A stretch of DNA of 64,000 bases, taken from positions 1 to 64,000 of the forward strand of contig JAEWMS010000025.1 in assembly GCA_023393115.1 (NCBI GenBank), written 5' to 3'. The stretch comes from Bacillota bacterium (GTDB taxonomy: Bacteria > Bacillota > Clostridia > Acetivibrionales > DSM-1351). Both the position numbers and the translations under genes were made by a program. Under the pieces are notes generated by a model. That model was given only the letters and a program-made list of their open reading frames with translations, had not been told where the DNA came from and made no database searches. Shown piece by piece: positions 31,716-39,816 of this stretch (the first letter of the stretch is position 1; every line of letters starts with the position of its first letter).

Positions 31716-33191
31716 ATGGATCAAATATTTTTATTTATAAATGTAGTGATTACATTTGTGGAAACTCGAATAAAAGGAAAGATTGATTATAACGAATTAG
31801 CAGAAGTAACCGGATTTTCTTTGCCCTATGTTCGAGAATTGTTTTCTAGACAAACAAAAAAATCACTCTACCGCTATATTATCGAGCGTAAAATCGCTAA
31901 TTCCGCCTTTGAATGTAGCTATACAGACAAAACCTTATTTACCATCGGGATGGAGTATGGCTTTAACAATGCCGATGCTTTTACAAGAGCTTATAAAAGA
32001 ATTGTTGGAGTGACACCATCCGAATTCCGAAGAATGAAAGTAAAAATGAAAAGAATTAAGCTTTGTGCAGGAGTTTACGGCATTGAACTTCCTACCCTGA
32101 ATCAAAATGAAATGATGAGAGGTGTAAAAAACATGAAGATAAGTGAAGAAAATCAAACTCAAGGGATATTATTAGGTGTTCCTAGGGTTCAGTATGGTCC
32201 TGATTGCTTGACACCATTCCCGGCATGTTTAAAAGCTTGTGCAAACTATATTGGTATTGATGTAAGTTATGATTATGTCATGGCGGTAAGTGGCGCTGCA
32301 TTTCGCCTAACATGGGATGAAACAGGGTGGAATTTAGGAAATGTGGATTCTATTTTTACATATGATGAACCGGAGCGTGTGTATAGACAGGGGATTGAAT
32401 CACTTGGCTGTTCCTATAGCATATTAAGTAGAAAAGGTAGTAAAAAAGAAGAATTCGTTAATTTTATTAAGTCACAAATTGATAAAGGAAATCCTGTTAT
32501 CGCATTGGGGATTATTGGACCACCGGAAGCATGTATTATAACGGGGTATCGTAACGGGGGTGATACTTTACTTGGTTGGAACTTTTTTCAAGATAATCCT
32601 GAGTATAATCGTGAAGTAACCTTTGATGAATCCGGTTATTATATTACTAATTGTTGGTGGGACAATCCTGATACATTGGCTGTCATGGCACTTGATCCAA
32701 CAGATACCAAAAAAGCAGATGTTAAAACGGTTTTGACTAATGTCATAGATGTGATGACTGGTCGCAAATGTGGTAATTATGCTAAAGGGTTGTCGGCATA
32801 TGATGCTTGGATTAAAGCTGTGGACAATGACAAGGATTTCTCGGAGGATTTGGTTTTGCCTATTTTAGCTGAAAGGCTGTTTACCCATGGTGATGCCATA
32901 GATTGCATTTCAGATGGTCGATATAATGCAGCATTATTCATGAAAAAAGCAGCTGAAGAATATCCAGAGCATATGGCACTTTTTGAAATGGTAGAAACTT
33001 ATTTTATGAATGTTTATAAAGTCCACACCAAGCTATTTGAAGTTATTGGCGGATGGGAGCGAGGTGAGACTCAGATGCGTAATTTTGCCAATTCCGATGT
33101 GAGAAAAAGAACAGTACAGTTCATTCAAGAGGCAAAAGAAAATGATGAGAAAGCCTTTGATATATTGAAACAGTTGTTTGATATTTTATAG
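31716..33191 (+). CDS. AraC-type HTH fused to BtrH/C39-like cysteine hydrolase domain
   Basis: A 491-aa fusion. Residues 1-110 form an AraC double helix-turn-helix (Y-N-E-L-A-E-V-T-G-F-S near 25, F-T-I-G-M-E-Y-G-F-N near 73, then T-P-S-E-F-R-R). Residues about 145-340 resemble the N-terminal domain of butirosin-biosynthesis protein H and related papain-like proteins, with Cys in Y-G-P-D-C-L-T-P-F near 163. A helical tail of about 150 residues follows. It could sense or process an acylated or amino-acid ligand directly at the DNA. Two downstream genes follow closely, suggesting an operon. Catalytic competence is unproven. Confidence 0.75.
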   Translation: MDQIFLFINVVITFVETRIKGKIDYNELAEVTGFSLPYVRELFSRQTKKSLYRYIIERKIANSAFECSYTDKTLFTIGMEYGFNNADAFTRAYKRIVGVTPSEFRRMKVKMKRIKLCAGVYGIELPTLNQNEMMRGVKNMKISEENQTQGILLGVPRVQYGPDCLTPFPACLKACANYIGIDVSYDYVMAVSGAAFRLTWDETGWNLGNVDSIFTYDEPERVYRQGIESLGCSYSILSRKGSKKEEFVNFIKSQIDKGNPVIALGIIGPPEACIITGYRNGGDTLLGWNFFQDNPEYNREVTFDESGYYITNCWWDNPDTLAVMALDPTDTKKADVKTVLTNVIDVMTGRKCGNYAKGLSAYDAWIKAVDNDKDFSEDLVLPILAERLFTHGDAIDCISDGRYNAALFMKKAAEEYPEHMALFEMVETYFMNVYKVHTKLFEVIGGWERGETQMRNFANSDVRKRTVQFIQEAKENDEKAFDILKQLFDIL

Positions 33192-33254
33192 TTATAATGC
33201 ACATTAAGTTATGACCTCAATGATTTGGGAAACTAAAAAATGAGGAGTGATATT

Positions 33255-34358
33255 TTGCAACATACTATTAGTGATATGATGAGATACATAAAAAACATAA
33301 TACCGTCAAATATCCCAGAGAATTATACTATCAAAGAAATGTTTAAGCAAATTTCTGGAGAAGAAAATATACGAAACGGAATTCTTGCTCTTAGGGATTT
33401 TCTCTATTTGATCTGTGACCGTTTAATTGATGATGGTAGTAAATATGATAAGCCTGTCAAAGATACACAAAATAATGACTCTCATCCAAGTTTACCGGTA
33501 AGTTATCCATTCCTAAACAACGTAAAAAGCATATTGTTCAATATAGGATACCACGGAGAACTCATGGAAGACGGTGAGACAATACTGCTTGACGACTTGA
33601 ATTTATTAACCTCAGTCATAGGCGTGGACGGTGGGCAGATGAGGGCTAAAATTTCTATGCCAAAACTAATGGAAGCGTTGAAATTTCTGACTTGCTGTGG
33701 TATTCATTTTGATGGTATCGACTTAGACGCGGGGACATTAGATTTGACAAAAGTTGAATCACTAAAAATCTCTTATCCAAATAATCCTGCTATGTTGATA
33801 GGTTTAAGGGTTATGGCTACTGCCCAGAAAGAATTGTACACCAAGGGCAATCATGATATTTTCTTACGGTGCGATTATAGGGTTTTGAAAAATGAAGATA
33901 CAGATATTACCGATGTTTTGAAAGACTTTATTGTACCTTTACCTGTTGTGGTACAAGATTTCGCTCTTCAATTACATCAGCGTTATCTGGACGAAGGATT
34001 GACATGTATACTGGATGTATTTTATCTTGGTATTCGATTTATTTATTCATATAAAAACAAAGAAATTTGGACGTTTTCAGCATCCCAAGAATCCGGTTAT
34101 CGCATACTCATTAAGGCACAAAACACTCAAAAATATTCTAATGTTATTGAAACTTTTCCATTGCCTTTACAAGAAAAAATTTCCCGGGGTTATGGATGTA
34201 ACAAGAAATTATTCGGGGAACTATGTCAAAAAGGTTGTCACGGTTATAGCTTTCCTTTAGATGAGTCAATAATTGATATCGGTCAGTATATTGAAGTATG
34301 GCTTGATAATGAGGTGTCATGTTTTCAAAGAAAAAAGCATTTGAGTAACAAAACGTAG
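33255..34358 (+). CDS. Hypothetical protein
   Basis: A 367-aa soluble protein that I do not recognise. It has no signal peptide or obvious catalytic motif. A central region is hydrophobic and strand-like (L-L-T-S-V-I-G-V-D-G-G), and a C-terminal third contains a cluster of Cys residues (C-N-K-K, E-L-C-Q-K-G-C). An ATG at 33240 opens the frame, but the only good SD, AGGAG (33243-33247), lies inside it and serves TTG at 33255. It is 64 bases after the AraC-BtrH fusion and 14 before the DUF6273 gene, so all three are probably cotranscribed. Confidence 0.6.
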   Translation: MQHTISDMMRYIKNIIPSNIPENYTIKEMFKQISGEENIRNGILALRDFLYLICDRLIDDGSKYDKPVKDTQNNDSHPSLPVSYPFLNNVKSILFNIGYHGELMEDGETILLDDLNLLTSVIGVDGGQMRAKISMPKLMEALKFLTCCGIHFDGIDLDAGTLDLTKVESLKISYPNNPAMLIGLRVMATAQKELYTKGNHDIFLRCDYRVLKNEDTDITDVLKDFIVPLPVVVQDFALQLHQRYLDEGLTCILDVFYLGIRFIYSYKNKEIWTFSASQESGYRILIKAQNTQKYSNVIETFPLPLQEKISRGYGCNKKLFGELCQKGCHGYSFPLDESIIDIGQYIEVWLDNEVSCFQRKKHLSNKT

Positions 34359-34372
34359 CAGGGAGGTATAAC

Positions 34373-34942
34373 ATGCAAGTAGGAAATAAAATCGTATTTG
34401 ACAGATATGAATGGCGTGTACTTGATATTCAAATCAATATGGCTTTAATTATAACCGAAGATATAGTGGAGCAACGCCCCTATCATAATATTTATAAAGA
34501 CACAACATGGTATGACTGTGAGACGCGAAAATATCTTAACAGTGAATTTTATTACAAATTTGATGATACTAATAAATCAAGAATCGTTCAAGTATTAACT
34601 AAAAACCTGGACAACCCATGGTATGGTACAGAAGCAGGTAAGGATAGCCAGGACAGCATATTTTTGTTGGATGTTGAGGAAGTATGTAAATATTTTGGTG
34701 ACAGCACAGAGTTACTATTTAACAGAGGTAATAATAGATATTGGAAAAAGAATGATGAGAATAACAGTAAGAGAATGGCTAAGTTTAATGGTATGATATG
34801 CTACTGGTGGCTTAGGTCACCTGGCCGTAATAATCATGTTGCCGCGTACGTCCATGGAACTGACGGTTGTATAGGTGTAAATGGAAACAATGTAACTAAC
34901 GGTTGGGGGGGCCTTCGTCCTGCTTTATGGCTGAAGCTATAA
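34373..34942 (+). CDS. DUF6273 domain protein
   Basis: A 189-aa protein. The C-terminus carries the marks of DUF6273: W-W-L-R-S-P-G, then A-A-Y-V, a G-rich strand, and the closing G-G-L-R-P-A-L-W-L-K-L. The fold resembles the lectin/formylglycine-type carbohydrate-recognition family used in surface and variable proteins, but the molecular role is unknown. There is no signal peptide, so it should be cytosolic. GGGAGG precedes the ATG. It is the last gene of the three-gene run led by the AraC-BtrH fusion. Confidence 0.75.
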   Translation: MQVGNKIVFDRYEWRVLDIQINMALIITEDIVEQRPYHNIYKDTTWYDCETRKYLNSEFYYKFDDTNKSRIVQVLTKNLDNPWYGTEAGKDSQDSIFLLDVEEVCKYFGDSTELLFNRGNNRYWKKNDENNSKRMAKFNGMICYWWLRSPGRNNHVAAYVHGTDGCIGVNGNNVTNGWGGLRPALWLKL

Positions 34943-35001
34943 TTTGATTGGTTTATTTTGAACGCCACAGTCAACTATCTAATCGGAACTCAGAACTCAA
35001 T

Positions 35002-35085
35002 TCATACTTTCTTCATTTCCAGCTTTTCTTCTAAATGGGAATCTACGTAATCCACTACGTTCTGTATGTATTCAGCATTTGTCAT
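35002..35085 (-). pseudogene. AraC-family N-terminal remnant (27 codons)
   Basis: On the minus strand, ATG (35083-35085) follows AAGAGGTG and opens M-T-N-A-E-Y-I-Q-N-V-V-D-Y-V-D-S-H-L-E-E-K-L before a stop at 35002. This is how AraC/GyrI-type regulators begin (compare the gene at 581). The rest is gone. It is a different subtype from the AraC fragment at 30547, where the helix-turn-helix is C-terminal. Confidence 0.6.
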
Positions 35086-35120
35086 AAACACACCTCTTGA
35101 TAGAAGTGAATCATTTCGTA

Positions 35121-35149
35121 TTGACACATATTAAAAATAGTCGTAAAAT
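35121..35149 (+). promoter_or_regulatory. Promoter of the TetR operon
   Basis: TTGACA (35121-35126), a 17-bp spacer, then TAAAAT (35144-35149). The -10 box lies within the operator palindrome. Confidence 0.85.
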
Positions 35150-35179
35150 AACATTGTTATATAACGATGTTATTTTACG
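35142..35179 (+). promoter_or_regulatory. 38-bp operator palindrome, probable TetR autoregulatory site
   Basis: Half-site CGTAAAATAACAT (35142-35154) is mirrored by ATGTTATTTTACG (35167-35179), and the inner GTTATATAAC is itself palindromic; only one pair in 19 mismatches. It overlaps the -10 box and lies 18 bases before the TetR gene, typical of self-repression. Confidence 0.9.
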
Positions 35180-35196
35180 ATGGAGGTAATATAAAT

Positions 35197-35694
35197 ATGC
35201 CACCAATAAAACAGATAATTAAGCATCAAGTAATTGAAAAGGCCTATGAAATTGTTCGTTGCGAAGGTTATCCATCTTTAACAGCAAGAAGGTTGGCTAA
35301 AGAACTCAATTGCTCAACGCAACCAATCTATCAAGCCTTTGCTGACATGAAGGAACTAAAATTTGAACTTATAAAAATAGCTCAAGCAAATATGTTGAGT
35401 TATATCATTGATAAAAGTGATAAGGATTTACCGAAAGAACTATCATATATTTTGTCATATATTCAATTTGCTAGAAAAGAGAAGAATTTATTTCAATTAA
35501 TTTTTACTTCTGGTGGTTTGGATTTTAGTGCCATGAATGGATTGGGCACTACGAACATGAACTTGGATATAAATATGATTGTGTATGCAAATGGAATTAT
35601 AATGATGCAAGCATATCATTCCATTGAACTACCGGATGATAAGATTAAGGCTATGCTGAGAAATGCATACGAATTATTTGCGAGAAGTAAGTAA
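35197..35694 (+). CDS. TetR/AcrR-family regulator
   Basis: A 165-aa repressor. The N-terminal helix-turn-helix spans residues about 10-55 (A-R-R-L-A-K-E-L-N-C-S-T-Q-P-I-Y near 33); the remainder is the helical ligand-binding domain typical of the TetR_C/WHG group. GGAGG (35182-35186) precedes the ATG at 35197; the frame's earlier opening at 35167 lies in the operator. It leads an operon with a small membrane protein and a condensation-domain protein, which it probably represses together with itself. Confidence 0.88.
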   Translation: MPPIKQIIKHQVIEKAYEIVRCEGYPSLTARRLAKELNCSTQPIYQAFADMKELKFELIKIAQANMLSYIIDKSDKDLPKELSYILSYIQFARKEKNLFQLIFTSGGLDFSAMNGLGTTNMNLDINMIVYANGIIMMQAYHSIELPDDKIKAMLRNAYELFARSK

Positions 35695-35722
35695 ATATTT
35701 AATCTATTGGTGGGGATATGGA

Positions 35723-35926
35723 TTGAAAAAATACAAGTATAAATTAAATATGTTAGAGCCCGGAACGATGATGATAAAAGCCATGGGCATATCAGTAGTA
35801 TTGGGCATTGTATTTGATATAACAAACATAATTCTATTCAGCTATATATTTTATGGTTTCGCAGCTCTCTTAGGTATCGTATTGTGGATATTACTTTTAA
35901 TTGAAAGCCATCAGGATAAGGTCTAA
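35723..35926 (+). CDS. Small membrane protein
   Basis: A 67-aa protein with two hydrophobic segments (about residues 17-36 and 38-58) and a short Lys-rich N-terminus. I cannot assign a family. The frame overlaps the end of the TetR gene if opened at 35663, but GGTGGGG (35709-35715) at good spacing favours TTG at 35723. Its stop abuts the first Met codon of the next frame. It probably works with the condensation-domain protein. Confidence 0.55.
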   Translation: MKKYKYKLNMLEPGTMMIKAMGISVVLGIVFDITNIILFSYIFYGFAALLGIVLWILLLIESHQDKV

Positions 35927-35956
35927 ATGAACAGGACATACGGGAGAGGAGAAGAA

Positions 35957-37237
35957 ATGGTGATGACTAAAATCGATAAGGAAAGAACATGGATATATTC
36001 GCCGGTTAATAGTATTGTGATAAAGGTTGATATAAAAGGAATCATTGGGGAAGAAAAGCTCAAAGACGCAATCAGAGATACTTTGGAACATTATGATATG
36101 TTCCATCAAAAAATAATTATAGATACTGAAGGCAAAGCTTATTACAAAAGAGAAGATAATTACGAGCCCATTATAAAATCTATGGAAAGTGATTGGATGG
36201 AAGTAGTGAAGGACCAGGAAAAAATTCCTTTTGAAATCGACAAAGGTGAATTTATTCGTTTCTTTTATAGTAAGACTGAAACAGGTGTGACTATATTAAT
36301 AATTGCACACCATATCGCAGGTGATGGAATATCATTTACATACTTTGTGGAGGAGATTTTGCGCTCCTTATCTGGAGAAAAAATAGAACATAAGAAGCTA
36401 GAGTTATTCAAAATGGAGAATCTTCCTAAGGAAGCCAGGTTACGTGCTCCCATGACATGGTTAATAAAATACATGAATAGAAATTGGAAGAAAACCGAAA
36501 AAATATTTAACTTTAATGACTATTATAGTTTATGTAAAAAATATTGGGAACATAAAGAAACCTCAATTTATACCTATTACCTGGAGGATGATATTTATGA
36601 TTCTTTGTACAGGTATTCAAAAGAGAATAAGATAACCATAAATACCATAATAACAACAGCATTAATGCGCGCAAGTGGAGAGCTTTGTGACGTGGGAATG
36701 GCAGTAAGTATTAGGGATAAGGGGTTTACTGGGATGGGAAATTTCGCAACAGGAATTTCAGTGAAGCATCAATATAATGAGAAAAAGAGCTTTGCCCAGA
36801 ATGCTAGAAGTGTACAGAGAAAGATATATACTAAATTAAATAATCCATCAAAGAAATACTTTTTGCTTCAGTTTATAAGGAGTATTGATCCAACATTAAT
36901 TGACGCTATTTACTTTAATGCTTGTGGTGATTTTAGTAATAAAACTGCTGAAATTTTTAGTAAGATGTTTGGATACAACGAAAATCCGAAAGGAATTAGT
37001 ATTACTAATTTAACAAAATTACCGATACAGCTGAAACATGGAGATTATGAGATAGAAGATATTATTTTTGTTCCACCTCTAGTTCTTAATGCCAAGAGAA
37101 TAGTTGGTATTGCATCATTTGGAAAGAAGATAGCATTATCGCTACATATAAGTAATGATGATGAAGCTGAGAAACAGCGAAAATTCTTCTATAAAGGGAT
37201 GGAATATTTAAAGAGTTCACAATTAACACTTGGCTAG
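35957..37237 (+). CDS. Condensation-domain (NRPS C-domain/acyltransferase-like) protein
   Basis: A 426-aa stand-alone member of the condensation/acyltransferase superfamily. The active-site motif H-H-x-x-x-D-G appears as H-H-I-A-G-D-G near residue 119, in the expected place; a second half with the usual C-terminal lobe follows. It resembles free-standing acyltransferases (PapA5-like or alcohol acetyltransferase-like) because no carrier or adenylation domain is attached or nearby. Substrates unknown. GGAGAGGAG precedes the ATG at 35957; the ATG at 35927 has no SD. Expression is probably under the TetR palindrome. Confidence 0.78.
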   Translation: MVMTKIDKERTWIYSPVNSIVIKVDIKGIIGEEKLKDAIRDTLEHYDMFHQKIIIDTEGKAYYKREDNYEPIIKSMESDWMEVVKDQEKIPFEIDKGEFIRFFYSKTETGVTILIIAHHIAGDGISFTYFVEEILRSLSGEKIEHKKLELFKMENLPKEARLRAPMTWLIKYMNRNWKKTEKIFNFNDYYSLCKKYWEHKETSIYTYYLEDDIYDSLYRYSKENKITINTIITTALMRASGELCDVGMAVSIRDKGFTGMGNFATGISVKHQYNEKKSFAQNARSVQRKIYTKLNNPSKKYFLLQFIRSIDPTLIDAIYFNACGDFSNKTAEIFSKMFGYNENPKGISITNLTKLPIQLKHGDYEIEDIIFVPPLVLNAKRIVGIASFGKKIALSLHISNDDEAEKQRKFFYKGMEYLKSSQLTLG

Positions 37238-37318
37238 CCTCAATAGCAAGTAAGTTGAAATAAAAAATAATATTTAAACGAGCACAAATAATAACTTTTT
37301 ACATATAGTGGATGTGGA

Positions 37319-37864
37319 ATGGATAACAAGGTAAGCATTCCAAGCTCGTCAACTGATTTACCAACTGATTCTTCAAGAAAACTTCCTGATCTGACTGCAA
37401 TTCCTAGAGTAGAAACTAGTGTACGACAGCCAACTTTTTGCGTATCATCGGCGGGATACATATCTATTCTAAATCCATGGCTTGAATACAATGGACTAGA
37501 AAAACTAAATATAGATGATATGGAATTCTATGATTCTGTTAATTTAAAAGCATGCACTATTAATTTTGGTAGAGGATTCTCTTTTAATTTTTATACAACG
37601 CCTAAAAATGATGAATTAGTTCAAATCGTATATAGGCTTGACCTTGATGCAGCAGAAGAAAATACAAAATCACTTTTCTTTGATATTTCTAAAGCAACTG
37701 TATACGGTCTTGATTTTGATAACGCCGAAAGTATACTTACAATGTTAGATTATCCAAATTTAACAGATGGTGTAAAGAAATCACTTAACAAAAACTTAGC
37801 TGGTTACTCATACAGTGTGGATAGAAATATTGTCACACTATTCATTATGGCAAATAGTAATTAA
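37319..37864 (+). CDS. Hypothetical protein, possibly 5'-truncated
   Basis: A 181-aa protein without recognised family. The first 45 residues are Ser/Thr/Pro-rich and resemble the linker that follows a signal or lipoprotein peptide, yet no such peptide is encoded upstream. No convincing SD lies before the ATG. The rest alternates polar and aromatic strands, ending with a hydrophobic strand. I suspect the 5' end was lost. The 37865-38037 gap has no gene. Confidence 0.45.
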   Translation: MDNKVSIPSSSTDLPTDSSRKLPDLTAIPRVETSVRQPTFCVSSAGYISILNPWLEYNGLEKLNIDDMEFYDSVNLKACTINFGRGFSFNFYTTPKNDELVQIVYRLDLDAAEENTKSLFFDISKATVYGLDFDNAESILTMLDYPNLTDGVKKSLNKNLAGYSYSVDRNIVTLFIMANSN

Positions 37865-38037
37865 GTACTTAATGTAGAATTTCTGTAGTATTTTTTAAAG
37901 CAATACATCCACTATATAGTTTTATATAAAACATAGTAAGAGGATATAAGAAACTTCCAACATATCTCAAACGAGAATTGCTGTTCCTTATTAATTTAAA
38001 TGTCGCCGTAAGTGATTAATTTATTAAAAGTATAACC

Positions 38038-38075
38038 AGGGTATTGCCTTTAGATTTTAGAGGCGATACCCTTTT
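38038..38075 (+). terminator. Rho-independent terminator
   Basis: AGGGTATTGCCT (38038-38049) pairs with AGGCGATACCCT (38061-38072) with one G-U, followed by TTTTCT. Confidence 0.85.
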
Positions 38076-38171
38076 CTAATCATTAGGTAAATCGATGGAT
38101 AAATATGCTATAATGAAAACAAGTCTATTTATATGTAATAAAGACTATTTTTATTATTGAGAGGTAAAAAA

Positions 38172-38651
38172 ATGAAAATAGAATTCCGACCAATTGATAG
38201 AACAAACTATAATGAGTGCATAGAGTTAAGCGTTAATGAAAATCAAAAAAGATTTGTAGCACCAAACCAATACTCGTTAGTACAAGCGGCATATGAACCT
38301 AATCTATATCCTCTTGCAATTTACAATGATTCTCAAATGATAGGATTTATTTTATATGACTTCGATGAAGAACTAAATGGTTGGTCAATGAGCAGATTTA
38401 TGATAGGGTCATCTTTTCAGGACTGTGGTTATGGGAAACAAGCATTAAAACAGTTTTTGCTCTTTTTCAAGGAAAATTATACTGAGGTATCAACACTTTA
38501 TACCAGTGCAGAGGTTGATAATAAAGTGGCCATTGAACTATATAAAAAAGCCGGTTTCAAAGAAGGCAATATATTTGAATATGAAGCTGGCGGAAATCAT
38601 TACAAAGAGATAAGAATGATGATTTCACTTGAAAATCAACCGTCAACCTGA
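38172..38651 (+). CDS. GNAT-family N-acetyltransferase
   Basis: A 159-aa acetyltransferase of the GNAT fold. The acetyl-CoA loop is seen in Q-D-C-G-Y-G-K-Q-A-L near residue 84, and the C-terminal Y-K-K-A-G-F-K-E motif near 128 is typical of spermidine/spermine acetyltransferases such as BltD. The substrate cannot be fixed. GAGAGG upstream favours the ATG at 38172 over TTG at 38157. The gene is alone between a terminator and a CPBP protease gene that starts 84 bases later. Confidence 0.85.
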   Translation: MKIEFRPIDRTNYNECIELSVNENQKRFVAPNQYSLVQAAYEPNLYPLAIYNDSQMIGFILYDFDEELNGWSMSRFMIGSSFQDCGYGKQALKQFLLFFKENYTEVSTLYTSAEVDNKVAIELYKKAGFKEGNIFEYEAGGNHYKEIRMMISLENQPST

Positions 38652-38735
38652 AATATATTTGTTGTAAAAATATGCTATAATAAACAATAACAGAATAATG
38701 TGCGTAAAAAATCAAATATACTTTGAGGTGTAAGA

Positions 38736-39602
38736 ATGCAGGAAAATAAGTCATTGAATGTTGCAAAATCAATTATAGTTATTTACATGGTATGTTTCAT
38801 ATTTAGAGCTGTTGAGTATATGTTTATACGTACAGATCAAAGCATCATCGGCGAGGCGTTTATACATAAACTGATGGGTATCCTTGTGCTGGTGTTAGTA
38901 TTACGATATTTTTCACTAAAGTGGTGGGAAGTTGGCTTTTCAGGCAAGTCGGCAGGTAGATATGTCCTCTATGGCCTGTTGCTCGGCGCAGCTGTGTTCT
39001 TGATCGCCTATGGGACTGAGTTTATTATGCAACTATCAAGAGGCAGTAGCCCTTCCATGCAAATCTATGTGACAAGCTATGCGGTAGATGGCAATCAAGG
39101 CAAACAAACCGGTCTATTGTTTTTTGCATTTTGTATTGTTGGGAACCTTATCAATGTGGTTATGGAAGAAGGTATCTTCCGCGGTTTATTTATCAGGCTT
39201 TTTGAAAAGAAATATTCCTTTACAAAAGCCGTCGTTTTTTCATCTATCCTCTTTGGAATCTGGCATATTGCAGCTCCTGTGCGCAGCCTGTTGGACGGAG
39301 ATATAAGTACGACTGGGGCGGTGATTACTGCTCTAATGCTTATTATTGCAACAGGAATCACCGGGGCAAAATTCTGTTTGCTTACAAGAATTACGGGTTC
39401 GCTTTGGATGCCTATGGCTGATCACTTTTTCAATAACACCATCACCAATCTTCTACATGTCGTAACCAACTCAGGTGCAGATGAATTACAAGTAATCCGC
39501 ATTTCGATAGCGCAAGCGGTATCGTTCCTGATTGTTCTTTTTATCTATTTGAAAAGCAAAGTGCACCGCAAACAGATATCCTCCCATAGATTGGAAATGT
39601 GA
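38736..39602 (+). CDS. CPBP-family intramembrane metalloprotease
   Basis: A 288-aa membrane protein with about eight hydrophobic segments. The Abi/CPBP (Rce1-like) motifs are present: E-E-G-I-F-R-G near residue 143, F-G-I-W-H near 170 and H-F-F-N-N near 229. Such proteins process prenylated or signal peptides, and in bacteria often protect against bacteriocins. Function here is unknown. GAGGTG lies before the ATG. The downstream gap (39603-39684) ends with the SD of the attenuator leader peptide. Confidence 0.85.
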   Translation: MQENKSLNVAKSIIVIYMVCFIFRAVEYMFIRTDQSIIGEAFIHKLMGILVLVLVLRYFSLKWWEVGFSGKSAGRYVLYGLLLGAAVFLIAYGTEFIMQLSRGSSPSMQIYVTSYAVDGNQGKQTGLLFFAFCIVGNLINVVMEEGIFRGLFIRLFEKKYSFTKAVVFSSILFGIWHIAAPVRSLLDGDISTTGAVITALMLIIATGITGAKFCLLTRITGSLWMPMADHFFNNTITNLLHVVTNSGADELQVIRISIAQAVSFLIVLFIYLKSKVHRKQISSHRLEM

Positions 39603-39684
39603 GTATGAGTGTTAGCGATATGCCATCCTGAACATATTATTATTATATTATTATGGGTTTAAGTTGAAAGAGGTGGAACTTGTC

Positions 39685-39726
39685 ATGAGAAATAAACGAA
39701 TTAACTACTCGGTGCAGTTAATATAA
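39685..39726 (+). CDS. 13-codon leader peptide of the methyltransferase attenuator
   Basis: ATG (39685) follows AGAGGTGG (39669-39676) by eight bases and encodes M-R-N-K-R-I-N-Y-S-V-Q-L-I before TAA. The coding region overlaps segment 1 of an RNA switch. The basic start and short length are like leader peptides of inducible resistance genes, where drug-stalled ribosomes unmask the next SD. The specific arrest sequence is not one I recognise. Confidence 0.7.
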   Translation: MRNKRINYSVQLI

Positions 39727-39814
39727 TCTGATAGCAGATTGTACCGAGAATAATCAGATTTGTTATCAGTTAACTGCGCTGCTTAATCGGTAAATAATAT
39801 ATAAGGAGCAGTTA
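39708..39814 (+). promoter_or_regulatory. Translational attenuator (erm-like) before the methyltransferase
   Basis: Segments 1:2 pair as CTCGGT (39708-39713) with ACCGAG (39743-39748) and AATCTG (39725-39730) with CAGATT (39735-39740). Segments 2:3 pair as CTGATAGCA (39728-39736) with TGTTATCAG (39761-39769). Segments 3:4 pair as TAACTGC (39771-39777) with GCAGTTA (39808-39814), covering the space between the SD AAGGAG and the ATG. The sets are mutually exclusive, as in ermC leaders. Confidence 0.75.
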
Positions 39815-39816
39815 CG

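Noticed and set aside
30547..35085. The two minus-strand AraC fragments as halves of one gene split by a 4.3-kb insertion
   Set aside because: The fragment at 35002 is the start of an N-terminal-HTH subtype, while the one at 30547 is the end of a C-terminal-HTH subtype, so they come from different genes.
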